DNA from: Roseomonas sp. KE0001
Lineage (GTDB): Bacteria > Pseudomonadota > Alphaproteobacteria > Acetobacterales > Acetobacteraceae
Assembly (NCBI RefSeq): GCF_016107285.1
Contig: NZ_RCVQ01000015.1
Location: 1-56,254 of the forward strand
Reading direction: 5' to 3'
Length of the DNA: 56,254 nucleotides
How positions within the stretch are numbered: the first letter of the stretch is position 1; the number at the start of each line of letters is the position of its first letter. Both the position numbers and the translations under genes were made by a program. Shown here in pieces: positions 7,196 to 21,375 of this stretch. The notes below the pieces were generated by a model. It was given only the letters and a program-made list of their open reading frames with translations, was not told the origin of the DNA and ran no database searches.

Positions 7196-8515
7196 TCATT
7201 CTTGGATGATGAGGTCGAGGATCACCTTGGCGTTCAGGCCGATGATGAGCGCCGCGCTGGCCCAGCCGAGCGCCAGTTGCCAGCGGGGCGCCGTCAGGGT
7301 TCCCAATCGCCCCTTGTCCCCGGCGAACAGCATCAGCGGCACCACGGCGAAGGGCAGCTGGAGCGACAGGATCACCTGGCTCAGGATCAGGAGCTGCGCC
7401 GTGCCGCTCGTGCCGTAGAACCAGGTGACCAGGACGGCCGGTATGATGGCCACCAGGCGGGTGATCAGGCGCCGCAGCACCGGCGGCAGGCGGAAGCGGA
7501 GGAAGCCCTCCATCACGATCTGGCCGGACAAGGTCGCCGTGACGGTGGCGTTGATGCCGCACAGCAGCAGCGCGACCGCGAACAGCGTTGCCGCCGCGCC
7601 GGTTCCGACCAGCGGCGAGAGCAACTGGTAGGCTTCCTGGATCTCGGCGACTTCCGTCCTCCCGGCGGTGTTGAACACCGCCGACGCGGTGATCAGGATG
7701 GCCGAGTTCACCAGCAGGGCCAGGCTCAGCGCCACGGTGCTGTCGATGCTGGAGAAGCGGATGGCCTCCCGCTTGCCATCCAGGTCCCTGCCGTAGTCCC
7801 GCGACTGCACCAGCGCCGTGTGCAGGTACAGGTTGTGCGGCATGACGGTGGCGCCGAGGATGCCCATGGCGATGTAGAGCTGCGTCTCGTTCATGACGAT
7901 GGAGGCGGCCGGGATGTAGCCGCGCAGCACGGCGCCCCAGTCCGGATCCGCCAAGGCGATCTGGATGGCGAAGCAACCGAAGATCAGGGCGATGAAGCCG
8001 AAGATCAGGGCCTCCAGCCAGCGGATGCCCTTGTTCTGGAGCCACAGGATCAGGAAGGCGTCCAGGGCCGTCAGCATCACGCCGAAGAGCAGCGGAATGC
8101 CGAACAGCAGCTGCAGGGCGATGGCGGTGCCAATGAGTTCCGCGAGATCCGTCGCGCAGATCGCGAGTTCCGCCAGGAGCCAGAGCGGATAGGCGACGGG
8201 AGCCGGAAAACGCTCGCGGCACAGCTGCGCCAGGTCGCGGCCCGTCGCAATCCCGACGCGGGCGCAGAGCGCCTGCAGGAGGATCGCCATCAGGGACGAG
8301 AGCAGGGCGATGGAGAGCAGCGTGTACCCGAAGGCCGAGCCGCCAGCCAAGGCCGTCGCCCAGTTACCCGGATCCATGTAGCCGACCGCCACCAGGTAGC
8401 CGGGCCCGACGAAGGCCAGCAGCTTGCGGAGGAACCCTCCGGCGTTCGGCACCCGGACGGAGCGATGGACCTCGGGAAGGCTTTCAGGCCTGGAAGGAAT
8501 CAGGGGAACCGTCAT
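7196..8515 (-). CDS. mntH: Nramp-family Mn2+/divalent metal uptake transporter
   Basis: A 439-residue membrane protein of the usual MntH length. The substrate-binding motif DPGN is at residues 48-51 ([11 protein letters not shown]) and the TM6 motif reads MPHNLYLH. Nramp proteins take up Mn2+ (also Fe2+ and Cd2+) with protons. Starts at ATG 8515. It lies downstream of the zntA-czcD genes on the same strand, but a gap of about 235 bases suggests its own promoter; an AT-rich segment at 8585-8620 lies there. It is the only import gene in an otherwise efflux-dominated region. Confidence 0.92.
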   Translation of the reverse strand: MTVPLIPSRPESLPEVHRSVRVPNAGGFLRKLLAFVGPGYLVAVGYMDPGNWATALAGGSAFGYTLLSIALLSSLMAILLQALCARVGIATGRDLAQLCRERFPAPVAYPLWLLAELAICATDLAELIGTAIALQLLFGIPLLFGVMLTALDAFLILWLQNKGIRWLEALIFGFIALIFGCFAIQIALADPDWGAVLRGYIPAASIVMNETQLYIAMGILGATVMPHNLYLHTALVQSRDYGRDLDGKREAIRFSSIDSTVALSLALLVNSAILITASAVFNTAGRTEVAEIQEAYQLLSPLVGTGAAATLFAVALLLCGINATVTATLSGQIVMEGFLRFRLPPVLRRLITRLVAIIPAVLVTWFYGTSGTAQLLILSQVILSLQLPFAVVPLMLFAGDKGRLGTLTAPRWQLALGWASAALIIGLNAKVILDLIIQE

Positions 8516-8750
8516 GGACGACGCCTGCCAAGTGGGTGCTCGCCTGCCACCGGCTCCCGCCAGAGGCCCAGAGTGAACCCAAGGCTACAATCATTAGTAG
8601 AGGCATCTCAAGCGCAATCCGCGCGGTCCCCGACGGCCGTGAGGGCATCCATCGGCAGGTTCGCACCGGCGCTTGGTCGCCCCGCGCTGAAATCCGGGAC
8701 TCGCCCACTGGGCAGCCGGTGCTCGGTGCCGGGAGCTTTCTTTCCCTGCC
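8516..8750 (-). promoter_or_regulatory. mntH upstream region with a possible DtxR/MntR-like site
   Basis: The gap between mntH and the czcD-like gene contains an AT-richer island near 8585-8620. On the plus strand TTAGTAGAGGCATCTCAA (about 8594-8611) has the TTAG...CTCAA shape of DtxR/MntR-type operators, but the symmetry is imperfect. No Mur (GCAAAT-type) dyad was seen. A weak call. Confidence 0.2.
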
Positions 8751-9677
8751 TCAGGGGTCCCCGAGAAGCTGCCGTCCATGGCGGAAACGCCCCGCCAGTT
8801 CGAACTCGAGGGTCGCGTGCCCGATCTCGAAGCGGTCGCGTAGCTTCGCCTTGAGGCGCTCCTTGATGTCGGTCACCTCCCCCAAGGGCAGGTCCTCCAC
8901 GGCGAGGTGCGCTTCCAGTGCCACCTTGCCCTCCTCCGGCTGCCAGACGTGGATGTGGTGAACGTCCCGCACGCCCGGCGCCGCCCTCAACTCGGCCAGA
9001 ACGGCTTCGTAGTCGAAGTCCCGGGGAGCACTGTTCATCAGCACCGCAACCGCCTCCCGGATCTCGTGCCACGCGTGGATGAAGATGTAGACCGAGATCG
9101 CCGCGGTGATGGCCGGGTCGACCCACTGGACGCGCTCTCCCCAAACCATGATGGCCAGGGCGCCCACGATGAGACCCACGGTCGCCAGGGCATCCGCGAT
9201 CATGTGCAGGTAGGTGCTCTTGACGTTCAGGCTGCCGATGTCCTTCCGCAGCACCCAGGCGGAGGCGGCGTCCTCCACCAGGGCGATGAGGCCCACGATC
9301 AGCATCGTCTTCCCGGCGACCTCCGCCGGATTCATGAAGCGGTCTGCCGCCTCGTAGAGCAGGTAAAAGCCGATGACGAAGAGCGTCGTCAGGTTGATGA
9401 GCGCGCCGACCGTCTCCGAGCGCCCGTACCCGAAGGTCCGCCTCCGATCCACGTCGCGCCGGGAGATGCGCCATGCGACGTAGGACACGAGCACGGAGCC
9501 TGCGTCCGAGAAGTTGTGGGCAGCGTCGGCGAGCATCGCCAGCGATCCGGAGATGACGCCCCCGACCACCTCGGCCGCCGTGATCCCGAGGTTCAAAGCC
9601 AGCGCGACGAGAAGACGCCTGCCGCGTCCAGGCGAATCCTTGGCTTCCGTGCCGCCGTGATGATGGTGGTGGGCCAT
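8751..9677 (-). CDS. czcD: CzcD-type cation diffusion facilitator
   Basis: A 308-residue CDF transporter with six transmembrane helices and a C-terminal metal-sensing domain. It starts with a His string (MAHHHHHGG). The Zn2+ site motifs are intact: HxxxD in TM2 (DAAHNFSDAGS) and HxxxD in TM5 (HMIADALA). The family exports Zn2+, Cd2+ and Co2+ against protons. It begins 78 bases after the zntA stop and probably shares its transcript. The C-terminal domain (VHHIHVWQPEEGKVALEAH) is the standard ferredoxin-like fold. The substrate is inferred from the family and from linkage to zntA. Confidence 0.9.
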   Translation of the reverse strand: MAHHHHHGGTEAKDSPGRGRRLLVALALNLGITAAEVVGGVISGSLAMLADAAHNFSDAGSVLVSYVAWRISRRDVDRRRTFGYGRSETVGALINLTTLFVIGFYLLYEAADRFMNPAEVAGKTMLIVGLIALVEDAASAWVLRKDIGSLNVKSTYLHMIADALATVGLIVGALAIMVWGERVQWVDPAITAAISVYIFIHAWHEIREAVAVLMNSAPRDFDYEAVLAELRAAPGVRDVHHIHVWQPEEGKVALEAHLAVEDLPLGEVTDIKERLKAKLRDRFEIGHATLEFELAGRFRHGRQLLGDP

Positions 9678-9754
9678 GACCGGCTCCTGGGTTCAGGTTG
9701 CTTGCGGCGGAACTCGCCTTCGGGCATCCGGCACCCGGGTTCCACGCATCAGGG

Positions 9755-12346
<2,592 letters not shown>

Positions 12347-12372
12347 CGAGCAATCTCCTGCTGATGGTCCCC

Positions 12373-12403
12373 TAGATACGACCTCCAGTCACTGGAGGTT
12401 CAA
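12373..12403 (-). promoter_or_regulatory. MerR-type promoter/operator for zntA
   Basis: Reading leftward: TTGAAC (12403-12398), a 19-base spacer, then TATCTA (12378-12373). The spacer region holds the perfect dyad ACCTCCAGT-C-ACTGGAGGT (12381-12399). The long spacer with central dyad is the hallmark of ZntR/CadR-activated promoters. The arm sequence differs from that of the merR/sco operator, so a different regulator is likely. Confidence 0.85.
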
Positions 12404-12466
12404 GGGGGTGAATCAGGTTCACGGGAAACTTCCGCTGGCGTGTGGCGGCGACAGCCATGGGAGGAG

Positions 12467-13396
12467 CTATCCATGCGCATGCCCAGCTTCGGACTTTCCC
12501 CACAGGTCTTCGGTCACACCACCATGGGCGCCCGCCAACTCGGTCTGGATGGTCGCGTGGGTGATGCCGAACCGCTCCGCGAGCATGGCTCCCAGCACGT
12601 CCTCCAGCCTCTCCTCCCTGGACAGCGCGGCGTCGACAACGATGTGCGCCGAAAGGGCCACCTTGCCGCTGGTGAGTGCCCAGATGTGGAGGTCATGAAT
12701 GCCGCGGACCCCGGCCGTCTTACTGATGGCCTGCTCGACGGCGTCGATGTCGATGCCGCGCGGGACGCTCTCCAGCAGGACGTCGATGGCTTCCGACAGG
12801 AGGGTCCAGGTCCGCGGGAGCACCCAGAAGGCGATGGCGATGCCGAGCACGGGGTCCACCCAGGTCCAGCCGGTGGCCCAGATGACAGCGGCGCCGATGA
12901 TGACCGCGACGGAGCCAAGGAGGTCGCTCCAGACCTCGAGGTAGGCGCCCTTGACGTTGAGGCTGCTCTCGCTGCCCCCCGCCAGCAGGCGCATGGAGAT
13001 CCAGTTCACCAGCAGCCCGAAGGCGGCCACCGCGAGCATGCCGAGGCTGCCGATCTCCGCGGGCTCGCGGAAACGCTGGTAGGCCTCGTAGAGGATGTAC
13101 AGGGCGACGAGGAACAGCAGGGAAGCGTTGAACGCGGCCGCCAGGATCTCGAAGCGATGGTAGCCCCAGGTGCGCCGCCGGTCGGCTGGGCGACGGCCAA
13201 CCCGGATCGCGACGAGGGCCACTGCAAGGGCCAGCGCGTCGGTCAGCATGTGCGCCGCGTCGGAAAGGAGAGCCAGGCTGTTGAAGATGTAGGCGCCCGC
13301 CACCTCGGCGAGCAGGAACGCGCCCGTCAGTCCCAAAGCCTTGGCCAAGGCCGCCGAGTTGGCGTTGCCCGCACCGTGGTCGTGACCCTGTCCCAT
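12467..13396 (-). CDS. CzcD-type cation diffusion facilitator (second copy)
   Basis: A 309-residue CDF exporter. The metal-site helices carry HxxxD in TM2 (SDAAHMLTDALAL), while the TM5 helix reads YLEVWSDLLGS, with the second-site His not obvious, unlike the other czcD-like gene. The C-terminal domain (DLHIWALTSGKVALSAHI) is present, and both ends are His-rich (MGQGHDHG; GHAHG). It has its own MerR-type operator upstream with the same arms as zntA, so the two are probably co-regulated. Export of Zn/Cd/Co is inferred from the family. Confidence 0.9.
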   Translation of the reverse strand: MGQGHDHGAGNANSAALAKALGLTGAFLLAEVAGAYIFNSLALLSDAAHMLTDALALAVALVAIRVGRRPADRRRTWGYHRFEILAAAFNASLLFLVALYILYEAYQRFREPAEIGSLGMLAVAAFGLLVNWISMRLLAGGSESSLNVKGAYLEVWSDLLGSVAVIIGAAVIWATGWTWVDPVLGIAIAFWVLPRTWTLLSEAIDVLLESVPRGIDIDAVEQAISKTAGVRGIHDLHIWALTSGKVALSAHIVVDAALSREERLEDVLGAMLAERFGITHATIQTELAGAHGGVTEDLWGKSEAGHAHG

Positions 13397-13438
13397 TCAA
13401 GCCTCCAGCAAGGACCCACCGTGGTCCATCCGGGCAGG

Positions 13439-13469
13439 TCGTTGGCACCTCCAGCCGCTGGAGGTTCAA
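13439..13469 (-). promoter_or_regulatory. MerR-type promoter/operator for the second czcD
   Basis: Leftward TTGAAC (13469-13464), a 19-base spacer and a weak -10 (CAACGA, 13444-13439). A perfect dyad ACCTCCAGC-C-GCTGGAGGT sits at 13447-13465, with the same ACCTCCAG arms as the zntA operator. The poor -10 is usual for activator-dependent promoters. Confidence 0.75.
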
Positions 13470-13525
13470 CCCTTAAAAGCCCTTCGGCTCCCTTCCACTC
13501 AGGCACGTGTCCGTGAAGTCAGGCA

Positions 13526-13552
13526 GCCGCCCCACCAAGCGAGCGGGGCGGC
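13526..13552 (-). terminator. Hairpin after the czc operon
   Basis: GCCGCCCC (13526-13533) and GGGGCGGC (13545-13552) form a perfect 8-bp stem with an 11-base loop, just past the last gene of the minus-strand czc operon. No strong U-run follows, so it may be Rho-assisted or an mRNA-protecting hairpin. Confidence 0.55.
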
Positions 13553-13561
13553 ATTCAACGC

Positions 13562-13936
13562 TCAGTAGCGCGCCTGGCCGCTGCGCCCGGCCGGGTTCTT
13601 GACCTGCAGGGTCACGGCGGCGCCTCGCGCGGGGGCGCTCGGAGCTGTCCCGGCCAGGGTGTTGTCCGTCCCCGGCGCCAGCTGGACGACCTGGCGGGCC
13701 TGGCCGGAGCCGACGAGCGCGGACACCGTGTAGCCCGCCGACGGCACCGGCTTCCCGGCCTCGTCGTAGAGGTGGACCGTCAGGGTCCGGTCCGAGACGA
13801 TGAGTTCGGCGTGCACGCCGACGACGTCCTGCATGCGGCCGCCATGGGCGCCCTGGTCACTGTGGCCATGCGCCTGTGCCAGCGCGCCGGTGGAGATGGA
13901 GGCGGCCGCCAGGGCCGCGAGAAGGATGGTCCGCAC
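13562..13936 (-). CDS. Small secreted His-rich protein of the czc operon
   Basis: A 124-residue exported protein starting at GTG 13936 with an AGGA site upstream. The signal peptide ends near ALAQA. The mature N-terminus is His-rich (HGHSDQGAHGGRMQD). The rest is a predicted beta-domain: VHAELIVSDRTLTVHLYDEAGKPVPSAG resembles the HGG...ELxxxxxxLxVYLxDxxGKPV pattern found at the N-termini of CzcB/CusB-type adaptors. It could therefore be a periplasmic metal-loading partner for the pump. It is the last gene of the operon, 68 bases after czcA. No named family is assigned; function is inferred from position. Confidence 0.65.
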   Translation of the reverse strand: MRTILLAALAAASISTGALAQAHGHSDQGAHGGRMQDVVGVHAELIVSDRTLTVHLYDEAGKPVPSAGYTVSALVGSGQARQVVQLAPGTDNTLAGTAPSAPARGAAVTLQVKNPAGRSGQARY

Positions 13937-14004
13937 GTTTGATGTCCTCGTTGGTTGGTGGACTGTTGTCGCCGGGAGGGGCTGGGACGCCCCTCCCGCC
14001 GGAT

Positions 14005-17250
<3,246 letters not shown>

Positions 17251-17265
17251 GTCAGGTGATGCTTC

Positions 17266-18522
17266 TCAGTGCGCATGACCGGCTTCGGACTTGCTGAGCT
17301 CGGCCCGGAGCGAGAAGGCGTTGCCGACCGCGATCTCCGTCCCGGCGTCCAGCCCGAAGACGACCTCGTAGCCGTTCGCGTCCTCGCGCCCGAGCGCCAC
17401 CTCGCGCAGCTCGAAGCCCTCCTCGTTCCGGACGAAGACGACCTTGTTGCCCTCGACCTCCTGAACGGCCTCCCGGGGCACGAGCACGTCCACCGGCTGC
17501 TCGGCCGTCGAGAGGTGCGCCGTGACGAAGCCACCGGCCCGCCAGGCACCTTCGGCGTTGGGGATCTCCGCCACGGCACGGGCCGAGCGTGTCTCGGGGT
17601 CCAGGACCGGACTCAGGAAGACGATCTTCCCTTCCGCGCGCGCGTCCCCCTCGCCGGTGACGAGGACGGTCTGGCCCTGCCGGGCCATCGGGACGTCCCG
17701 CGGCGGGATGGTCATCTCGACCCAGAGGGTGGACAGGTCAGCGACCGAGAAGACCTCCGCGTCGGCGGCGACGGCGGCGCCGAGGACGGCGTTGCGGGCC
17801 GTCACCCGGCCCGCGATGGGCGCGCGGAGCTCCAGGCGCCGCAGGGTGGCGGCGGGCTGGCGGGCCAGTGCCGCGACCTCGGCCTCCGACAGGCCGAAAG
17901 CCGCGAGCCGGGCACGGCCAAGGTCGACCTTGATGCGGGCGTCCTCGGCCGCGGTGCGGGCCTGGAGGAACTCCTGCTCAGCGGAGATGCGCTGGCGCCA
18001 GAGGCGGGCCTCCCGCGCCAGGGTGGTCTCGGCGAGGGCGGCGACCCGGGTGGCCGCCAGGAACTCGCCCTTGGCGTCGGCCACCTCGCGGCTCTCGAGC
18101 ACCGCCAGCACGTCGCCCTTGGCGACCTCGTCGCCCAGGGTCTTGCGCACCTCGGAGACGATGCCGCCGAGGCGGGCGGTCACCCGCGCCTGCCGGTCCT
18201 GGCTGGCGGACAGGACGCCGGGCACGGCCGCCCGGCTTACCAGCACGCCAGGTTGAACCGCGGCGACGCGGATCCCGGCCGCCTCGACCTGCTCGGCGGT
18301 CATCTCGATGTGACCTTCCTCGCCTTCGGCGTGCTCTCCGCCCTCGGCATGGCCGTGCCCGTCACCCTTCGGGGCTTCTGCGGGCGCCGGTGACGCCCCG
18401 ACGGCGGGCGGCACGGGCAGGCCAACGAGGTTGCGGGTAGCTTCGGGGATGGAGGGGAAGACGGTGGCGACCGCGAGCCCGCCAAGGGCGGCCCCGGCCA
18501 TCAGGGTCATGCGGAGCATCAA
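17266..18522 (-). CDS. czcB: CzcB-type periplasmic adaptor (membrane fusion protein)
   Basis: A 418-residue adaptor. N-terminal signal/anchor (MMLRMTLMAGAALGG), then a His/Glu-rich stretch (GHGHAEGGEHAEGEEGHIEMT, about 54-74) that may bind metal. Barrel, lipoyl and alpha-hairpin segments follow (LGGIVSEVRKTLGDEVAKGDVLAVLESREVADAKGEF begins the lipoyl half). It bridges CzcA and the outer-membrane channel. The start codon overlaps the czcC stop (ATGA). The C-terminus ends in GHAH, another likely metal-binding site. Confidence 0.9.
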   Translation of the reverse strand: MMLRMTLMAGAALGGLAVATVFPSIPEATRNLVGLPVPPAVGASPAPAEAPKGDGHGHAEGGEHAEGEEGHIEMTAEQVEAAGIRVAAVQPGVLVSRAAVPGVLSASQDRQARVTARLGGIVSEVRKTLGDEVAKGDVLAVLESREVADAKGEFLAATRVAALAETTLAREARLWRQRISAEQEFLQARTAAEDARIKVDLGRARLAAFGLSEAEVAALARQPAATLRRLELRAPIAGRVTARNAVLGAAVAADAEVFSVADLSTLWVEMTIPPRDVPMARQGQTVLVTGEGDARAEGKIVFLSPVLDPETRSARAVAEIPNAEGAWRAGGFVTAHLSTAEQPVDVLVPREAVQEVEGNKVVFVRNEEGFELREVALGREDANGYEVVFGLDAGTEIAVGNAFSLRAELSKSEAGHAH

Positions 18523-19841
18523 CGCGCACTCCTGGTCTGGATGTTCATGGGCTGGGGCGGCGCGGCGGGCGCCTCGCCCCGCAGGCGCTGCACGGCCGCG
18601 CGGATGGTGTGGAAGTCGCGGTAGGCCTCGACCAACTGGGCGCGGGTGTCCGAGAGGGCGCGCTGCGCGTCCAGGACTTCCAGGAAGCCGAAGCGGCCCT
18701 CGCTGAACCCGCCCGACGCGAAGCGGGCCGCCTGCTCGGCGGACGGCAGGGCGGTGCGGCGGAGGCTCTGCACGGTGCGCCAGGCGAGCGCCAGGCGCTC
18801 CTCCGCGGCGACCAGTTGGGCGACGAGCGCGCTGCGCCCCCGCTCGGCCGCCGCCTCGGCCTGGGTCAGTTCGGCGTGGGCCCGGGCGATGCCGCCCTGG
18901 TTGCGGTCGAAGAAGGGAAGCGGGATGGAGGCGCCCGCGACGAAGGCGGTCTCGCCCGTGTCGCCGAACCGGCGCACGTCGGCGTTCACGGTGAGGTCGG
19001 GCACCGCGTTGGAGCGCTGCAGGTTCAGGTTGGACCGCTGCTGGGCGATGGCGGCGTCCAGCCGGGCCAGCTCGGGGTTCGCCGTCAGCCGGGCCAGGGG
19101 ACCGGCCTGCGCAGGGCGCGTGGGGGCTGGCCCGATGTCCTCGAACCAGGGTTGGCGCGGCGCCAGTGCGACCCGCGGCACGCCGATGAGGACAGCCAGG
19201 TCAGCCAGGGCGATCTCGACCTCGCGCTGAGCCCGCTCGGCGGCGATGTCGGCGGTGACCCGCACGACTTCGGCCCGCTCGGCCTGCAGGAGCGGGTCAC
19301 GGCCCGCCTCGACCCGGCCACGGGAGGCCCGCAGCGTCTCGGCGGCGAGGCGTGCGCGCCCGCGCTCAACCTCGGCCAGCCTGTTCGCGGCCTCCGCCGC
19401 CGCCAGGGCGGTGACGACCTCGCGCGCGACCTCCAGCCGAACCCCGTTGAAGTCGAGCTCGGCCACGGCCGTGTTCCGGGCCGCGTAGTCCATCCGGGCG
19501 CCGCGCTTGCCGCCCAGCTCGATGCGCTGGGACAGGCCGATCGTGGTCTCCAGCGTCGTGAAGCCCCGGTTCTCGTTGCGGCCGCCGAAACCGCCGAAGT
19601 TCTCGAAGGAACTGTTAAGCTCCGGGTTTGGGCGCAGCCGCGCCTGCAGGGCGTCCGCCTGCACGGCCTGCCGGGCGGCCCCGGCACCCCGGAGCGCGGG
19701 GGACACGTTGAGCGCGGCCTCGACCGCCTGCTGGGGCGAGGTGATGGTGAGCGGAGCTGCGGCCGGGTGAGCGTTTTGCGCGCGGGCCATGACCGGGGCG
19801 GCGGCGAGGACCGCCGCCAAGCAGAAGACCTTGATTGTCAT
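18519..19841 (-). CDS. czcC: CzcC-type outer-membrane channel (TolC family)
   Basis: A 440-residue protein with a signal peptide (MTIKVFCLAAVLAAAPVMARAQ) and the two repeated OEP domains rich in Ala, Arg and Glu coiled coil, as in TolC-family channels. Motifs such as ALNVSPALRGAGAARQAVQAD and NPELNSSFENFGGF are typical of CzcC. It forms the outer-membrane exit of the tripartite pump. It overlaps czcB by four bases and follows a small secreted protein gene by 85 bases, all in one direction. Confidence 0.9.
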   Translation of the reverse strand: MTIKVFCLAAVLAAAPVMARAQNAHPAAAPLTITSPQQAVEAALNVSPALRGAGAARQAVQADALQARLRPNPELNSSFENFGGFGGRNENRGFTTLETTIGLSQRIELGGKRGARMDYAARNTAVAELDFNGVRLEVAREVVTALAAAEAANRLAEVERGRARLAAETLRASRGRVEAGRDPLLQAERAEVVRVTADIAAERAQREVEIALADLAVLIGVPRVALAPRQPWFEDIGPAPTRPAQAGPLARLTANPELARLDAAIAQQRSNLNLQRSNAVPDLTVNADVRRFGDTGETAFVAGASIPLPFFDRNQGGIARAHAELTQAEAAAERGRSALVAQLVAAEERLALAWRTVQSLRRTALPSAEQAARFASGGFSEGRFGFLEVLDAQRALSDTRAQLVEAYRDFHTIRAAVQRLRGEAPAAPPQPMNIQTRSAR

Positions 19842-19926
19842 CGAAGCACCTGAAAAGCGAGCCGTAAGCAGCCCACACAGGTGCTCCCTCAGGAGGCCGT
19901 GCGTGGCCGACAGGGACAGGCAGGCT

Positions 19927-20343
19927 TCAGGCGCGGGGTGGTTTGGTCAGCAGTTCCGACGGTCCGGGCACGAGGGCGTGCGCCGGGGCAAAGGAGCTTC
20001 TTGAGGAGGCTTCGTCGGCCGGTGGACACGTGGCGACGGCGGACGAGCGGAGCAGCGCGACATGGCCGCAGAACGGGCCGCTGCCGTGACCCGGCAGCGT
20101 GTCCGGCCAAGCCGGGGGCTCCTCGTCCACGCCTTCGGAGAACACGGCCTCGATGGCGGCCATCGGTCCACCCGCCGCGTCGTCTGCCGCGTGTGCGGGC
20201 ATGACGGCGAGCAGGATTGCCAGCGCGCAGAAGATCGCGATGATCCCCGCGCGAAGCGCCGACACGACCGACGATGTGCCTTTGGTCCACATGCCAGGAG
20301 CCGGACTAGTCGATTTCATCGGGCCTGTCACGCAAACGAGCAT
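19927..20343 (-). CDS. DUF2946/CopL-like small secreted protein
   Basis: A 138-residue protein from ATG 20343, chosen for the AGGAG site six bases upstream; an upstream in-frame ATG at 20487 lies inside a strong hairpin and is unlikely. A hydrophobic segment ends at MPAHAADD, so the N-terminus is probably a signal peptide. The mature part has scattered His and Cys (GSGPFCGHVAL, VATCPPADE) and ends LLTKPPRA, the Pro-Pro-Arg-Ala ending common in DUF2946/CopL-type proteins near copper and czc genes. Such proteins are of uncertain function, possibly regulatory metal binding. It is the first gene of the czc operon. Confidence 0.5.
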   Translation of the reverse strand: MLVCVTGPMKSTSPAPGMWTKGTSSVVSALRAGIIAIFCALAILLAVMPAHAADDAAGGPMAAIEAVFSEGVDEEPPAWPDTLPGHGSGPFCGHVALLRSSAVATCPPADEASSRSSFAPAHALVPGPSELLTKPPRA

Positions 20344-20371
20344 GTCCGCTCCTGGCCCCGCATTGCCTGAA

Positions 20372-20423
20372 GCCCAAGCCCACGCTTGGCGGATGGGCTT
20401 CGCCCGAAGCGTGGGCCTTGGGC
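20372..20423. promoter_or_regulatory. Long hairpin with alternative pairings in the czc leader
   Basis: Arms at 20372-20387 and 20407-20423 are complementary over 16 bases with one bulged C. Inside are competing pairings (CCAAGC with GCTTGG; GGGC-TTC-GCCC). On the minus strand it ends about 30 bases before the first czc-operon start, including its ribosome site region. It could be an attenuator, an operator or an mRNA-stabilising element. Confidence 0.4.
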
Positions 20424-20625
20424 GGGGAGCGGAGACAGGGGGCATGCGGGCCGGAACTTCCTCCTCGGGACGCCCGCCATCTACCACGCGTCGCCGCCCG
20501 GGCTACCCGCCATCTGGCGCCGTCACAAAACGATGCGCCTCCGTCAGCGGGGCATGAAAAACCGCCGGTAGCCTTTCGTCAGCGGCACGGGCAGCGCTCC
20601 TGCCCGCCACCTGGAAAGGATCCCT

Positions 20626-21213
20626 ATGATGCTGAAGTTCGCACTCGTGGCAGGCGCGTTGATGGTGGCCTCCACCGGCCTGTCGGCCCAGGAAGCCAGC
20701 CTTCGCTGCCCAGCGCCGGGCAGCAAGGTCGAACGGACCAACCTACCGACGATCACTTATCGGGGCGCCGACCCCGCGTCCCCCCTTATCTGCCTCGACC
20801 AGGCGCGCCAGCCGCGCTTCCTGGGCTACTGGAGCACGCAGTCGGCCTTCTTCAACGCCGGGGGCAAGCAGCTCCTGTCGACCTTCGCGGAATGGAAGGG
20901 CGGCCCGAGCCGCGTGGTCAACATCGACTACTTCGGCAGCGATCGCTACGGCAACAGCACCACCGTCAACGAGAAATGGCAGATCCTGGGCCAGGAGCAG
21001 GCCGACGTGCGCGCCGGGTCCTTCGACGCCATCAAGGTGCGCCGGGCCTACTCCGTCGTGGGGACAAGCTACACCTTTACGGAAACCCTCTGGATCGACC
21101 GGGCCAGCGGAATGCCTGTCAAGTCCGTCGTGGACCACTTGAACGCCACCATGAGTCCCGACGTGACCAGCTGGCAGGCCACCGAGGTGATCACCCGTTC
21201 GTCGGGCTCCTGA
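20626..21213 (+). CDS. Secreted protein of unknown function
   Basis: A 195-residue exported protein (signal peptide MMLKFALVAGALMVASTGLSA). A ribosome site (GGAAAGGA) precedes two adjacent ATGs at 20626/20629. The mature domain is mostly beta by appearance (ITYRGADPASPLICL, EWKGGPSRVVNIDYFG, SYTFTETLWIDRASGMPVKSVV), which recalls DUF3108-like outer-envelope domains, with two Cys (residues 28 and 51) that could form a disulfide. I do not recognise a specific family. It sits just before a two-component system and has its own terminator, so it is probably a separate unit. Confidence 0.6.
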   Translation: MMLKFALVAGALMVASTGLSAQEASLRCPAPGSKVERTNLPTITYRGADPASPLICLDQARQPRFLGYWSTQSAFFNAGGKQLLSTFAEWKGGPSRVVNIDYFGSDRYGNSTTVNEKWQILGQEQADVRAGSFDAIKVRRAYSVVGTSYTFTETLWIDRASGMPVKSVVDHLNATMSPDVTSWQATEVITRSSGS

Positions 21214-21236
21214 CCACCGCATCTGAGGATGGGACG

Positions 21237-21277
21237 GGAGCTGCTCGACGCCACTAGGCGCGGGCAGCTCCTTCTTT
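21237..21277 (+). terminator. Rho-independent terminator
   Basis: GGAGCTGC (21237-21244) pairs with GCAGCTCC (21264-21271), followed directly by TTCTTT. It ends the secreted-protein gene and separates it from the two-component system. Confidence 0.7.
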
Positions 21278-21375
21278 GTGACCAACGGCAATAGACAGTA
21301 ACTTGCTTCCGGCGGCAGCGCAGGTGATGGCTCCCGGAAACACCGCGAAGTAAAACCGGACCAAGCGCCAGAAGA

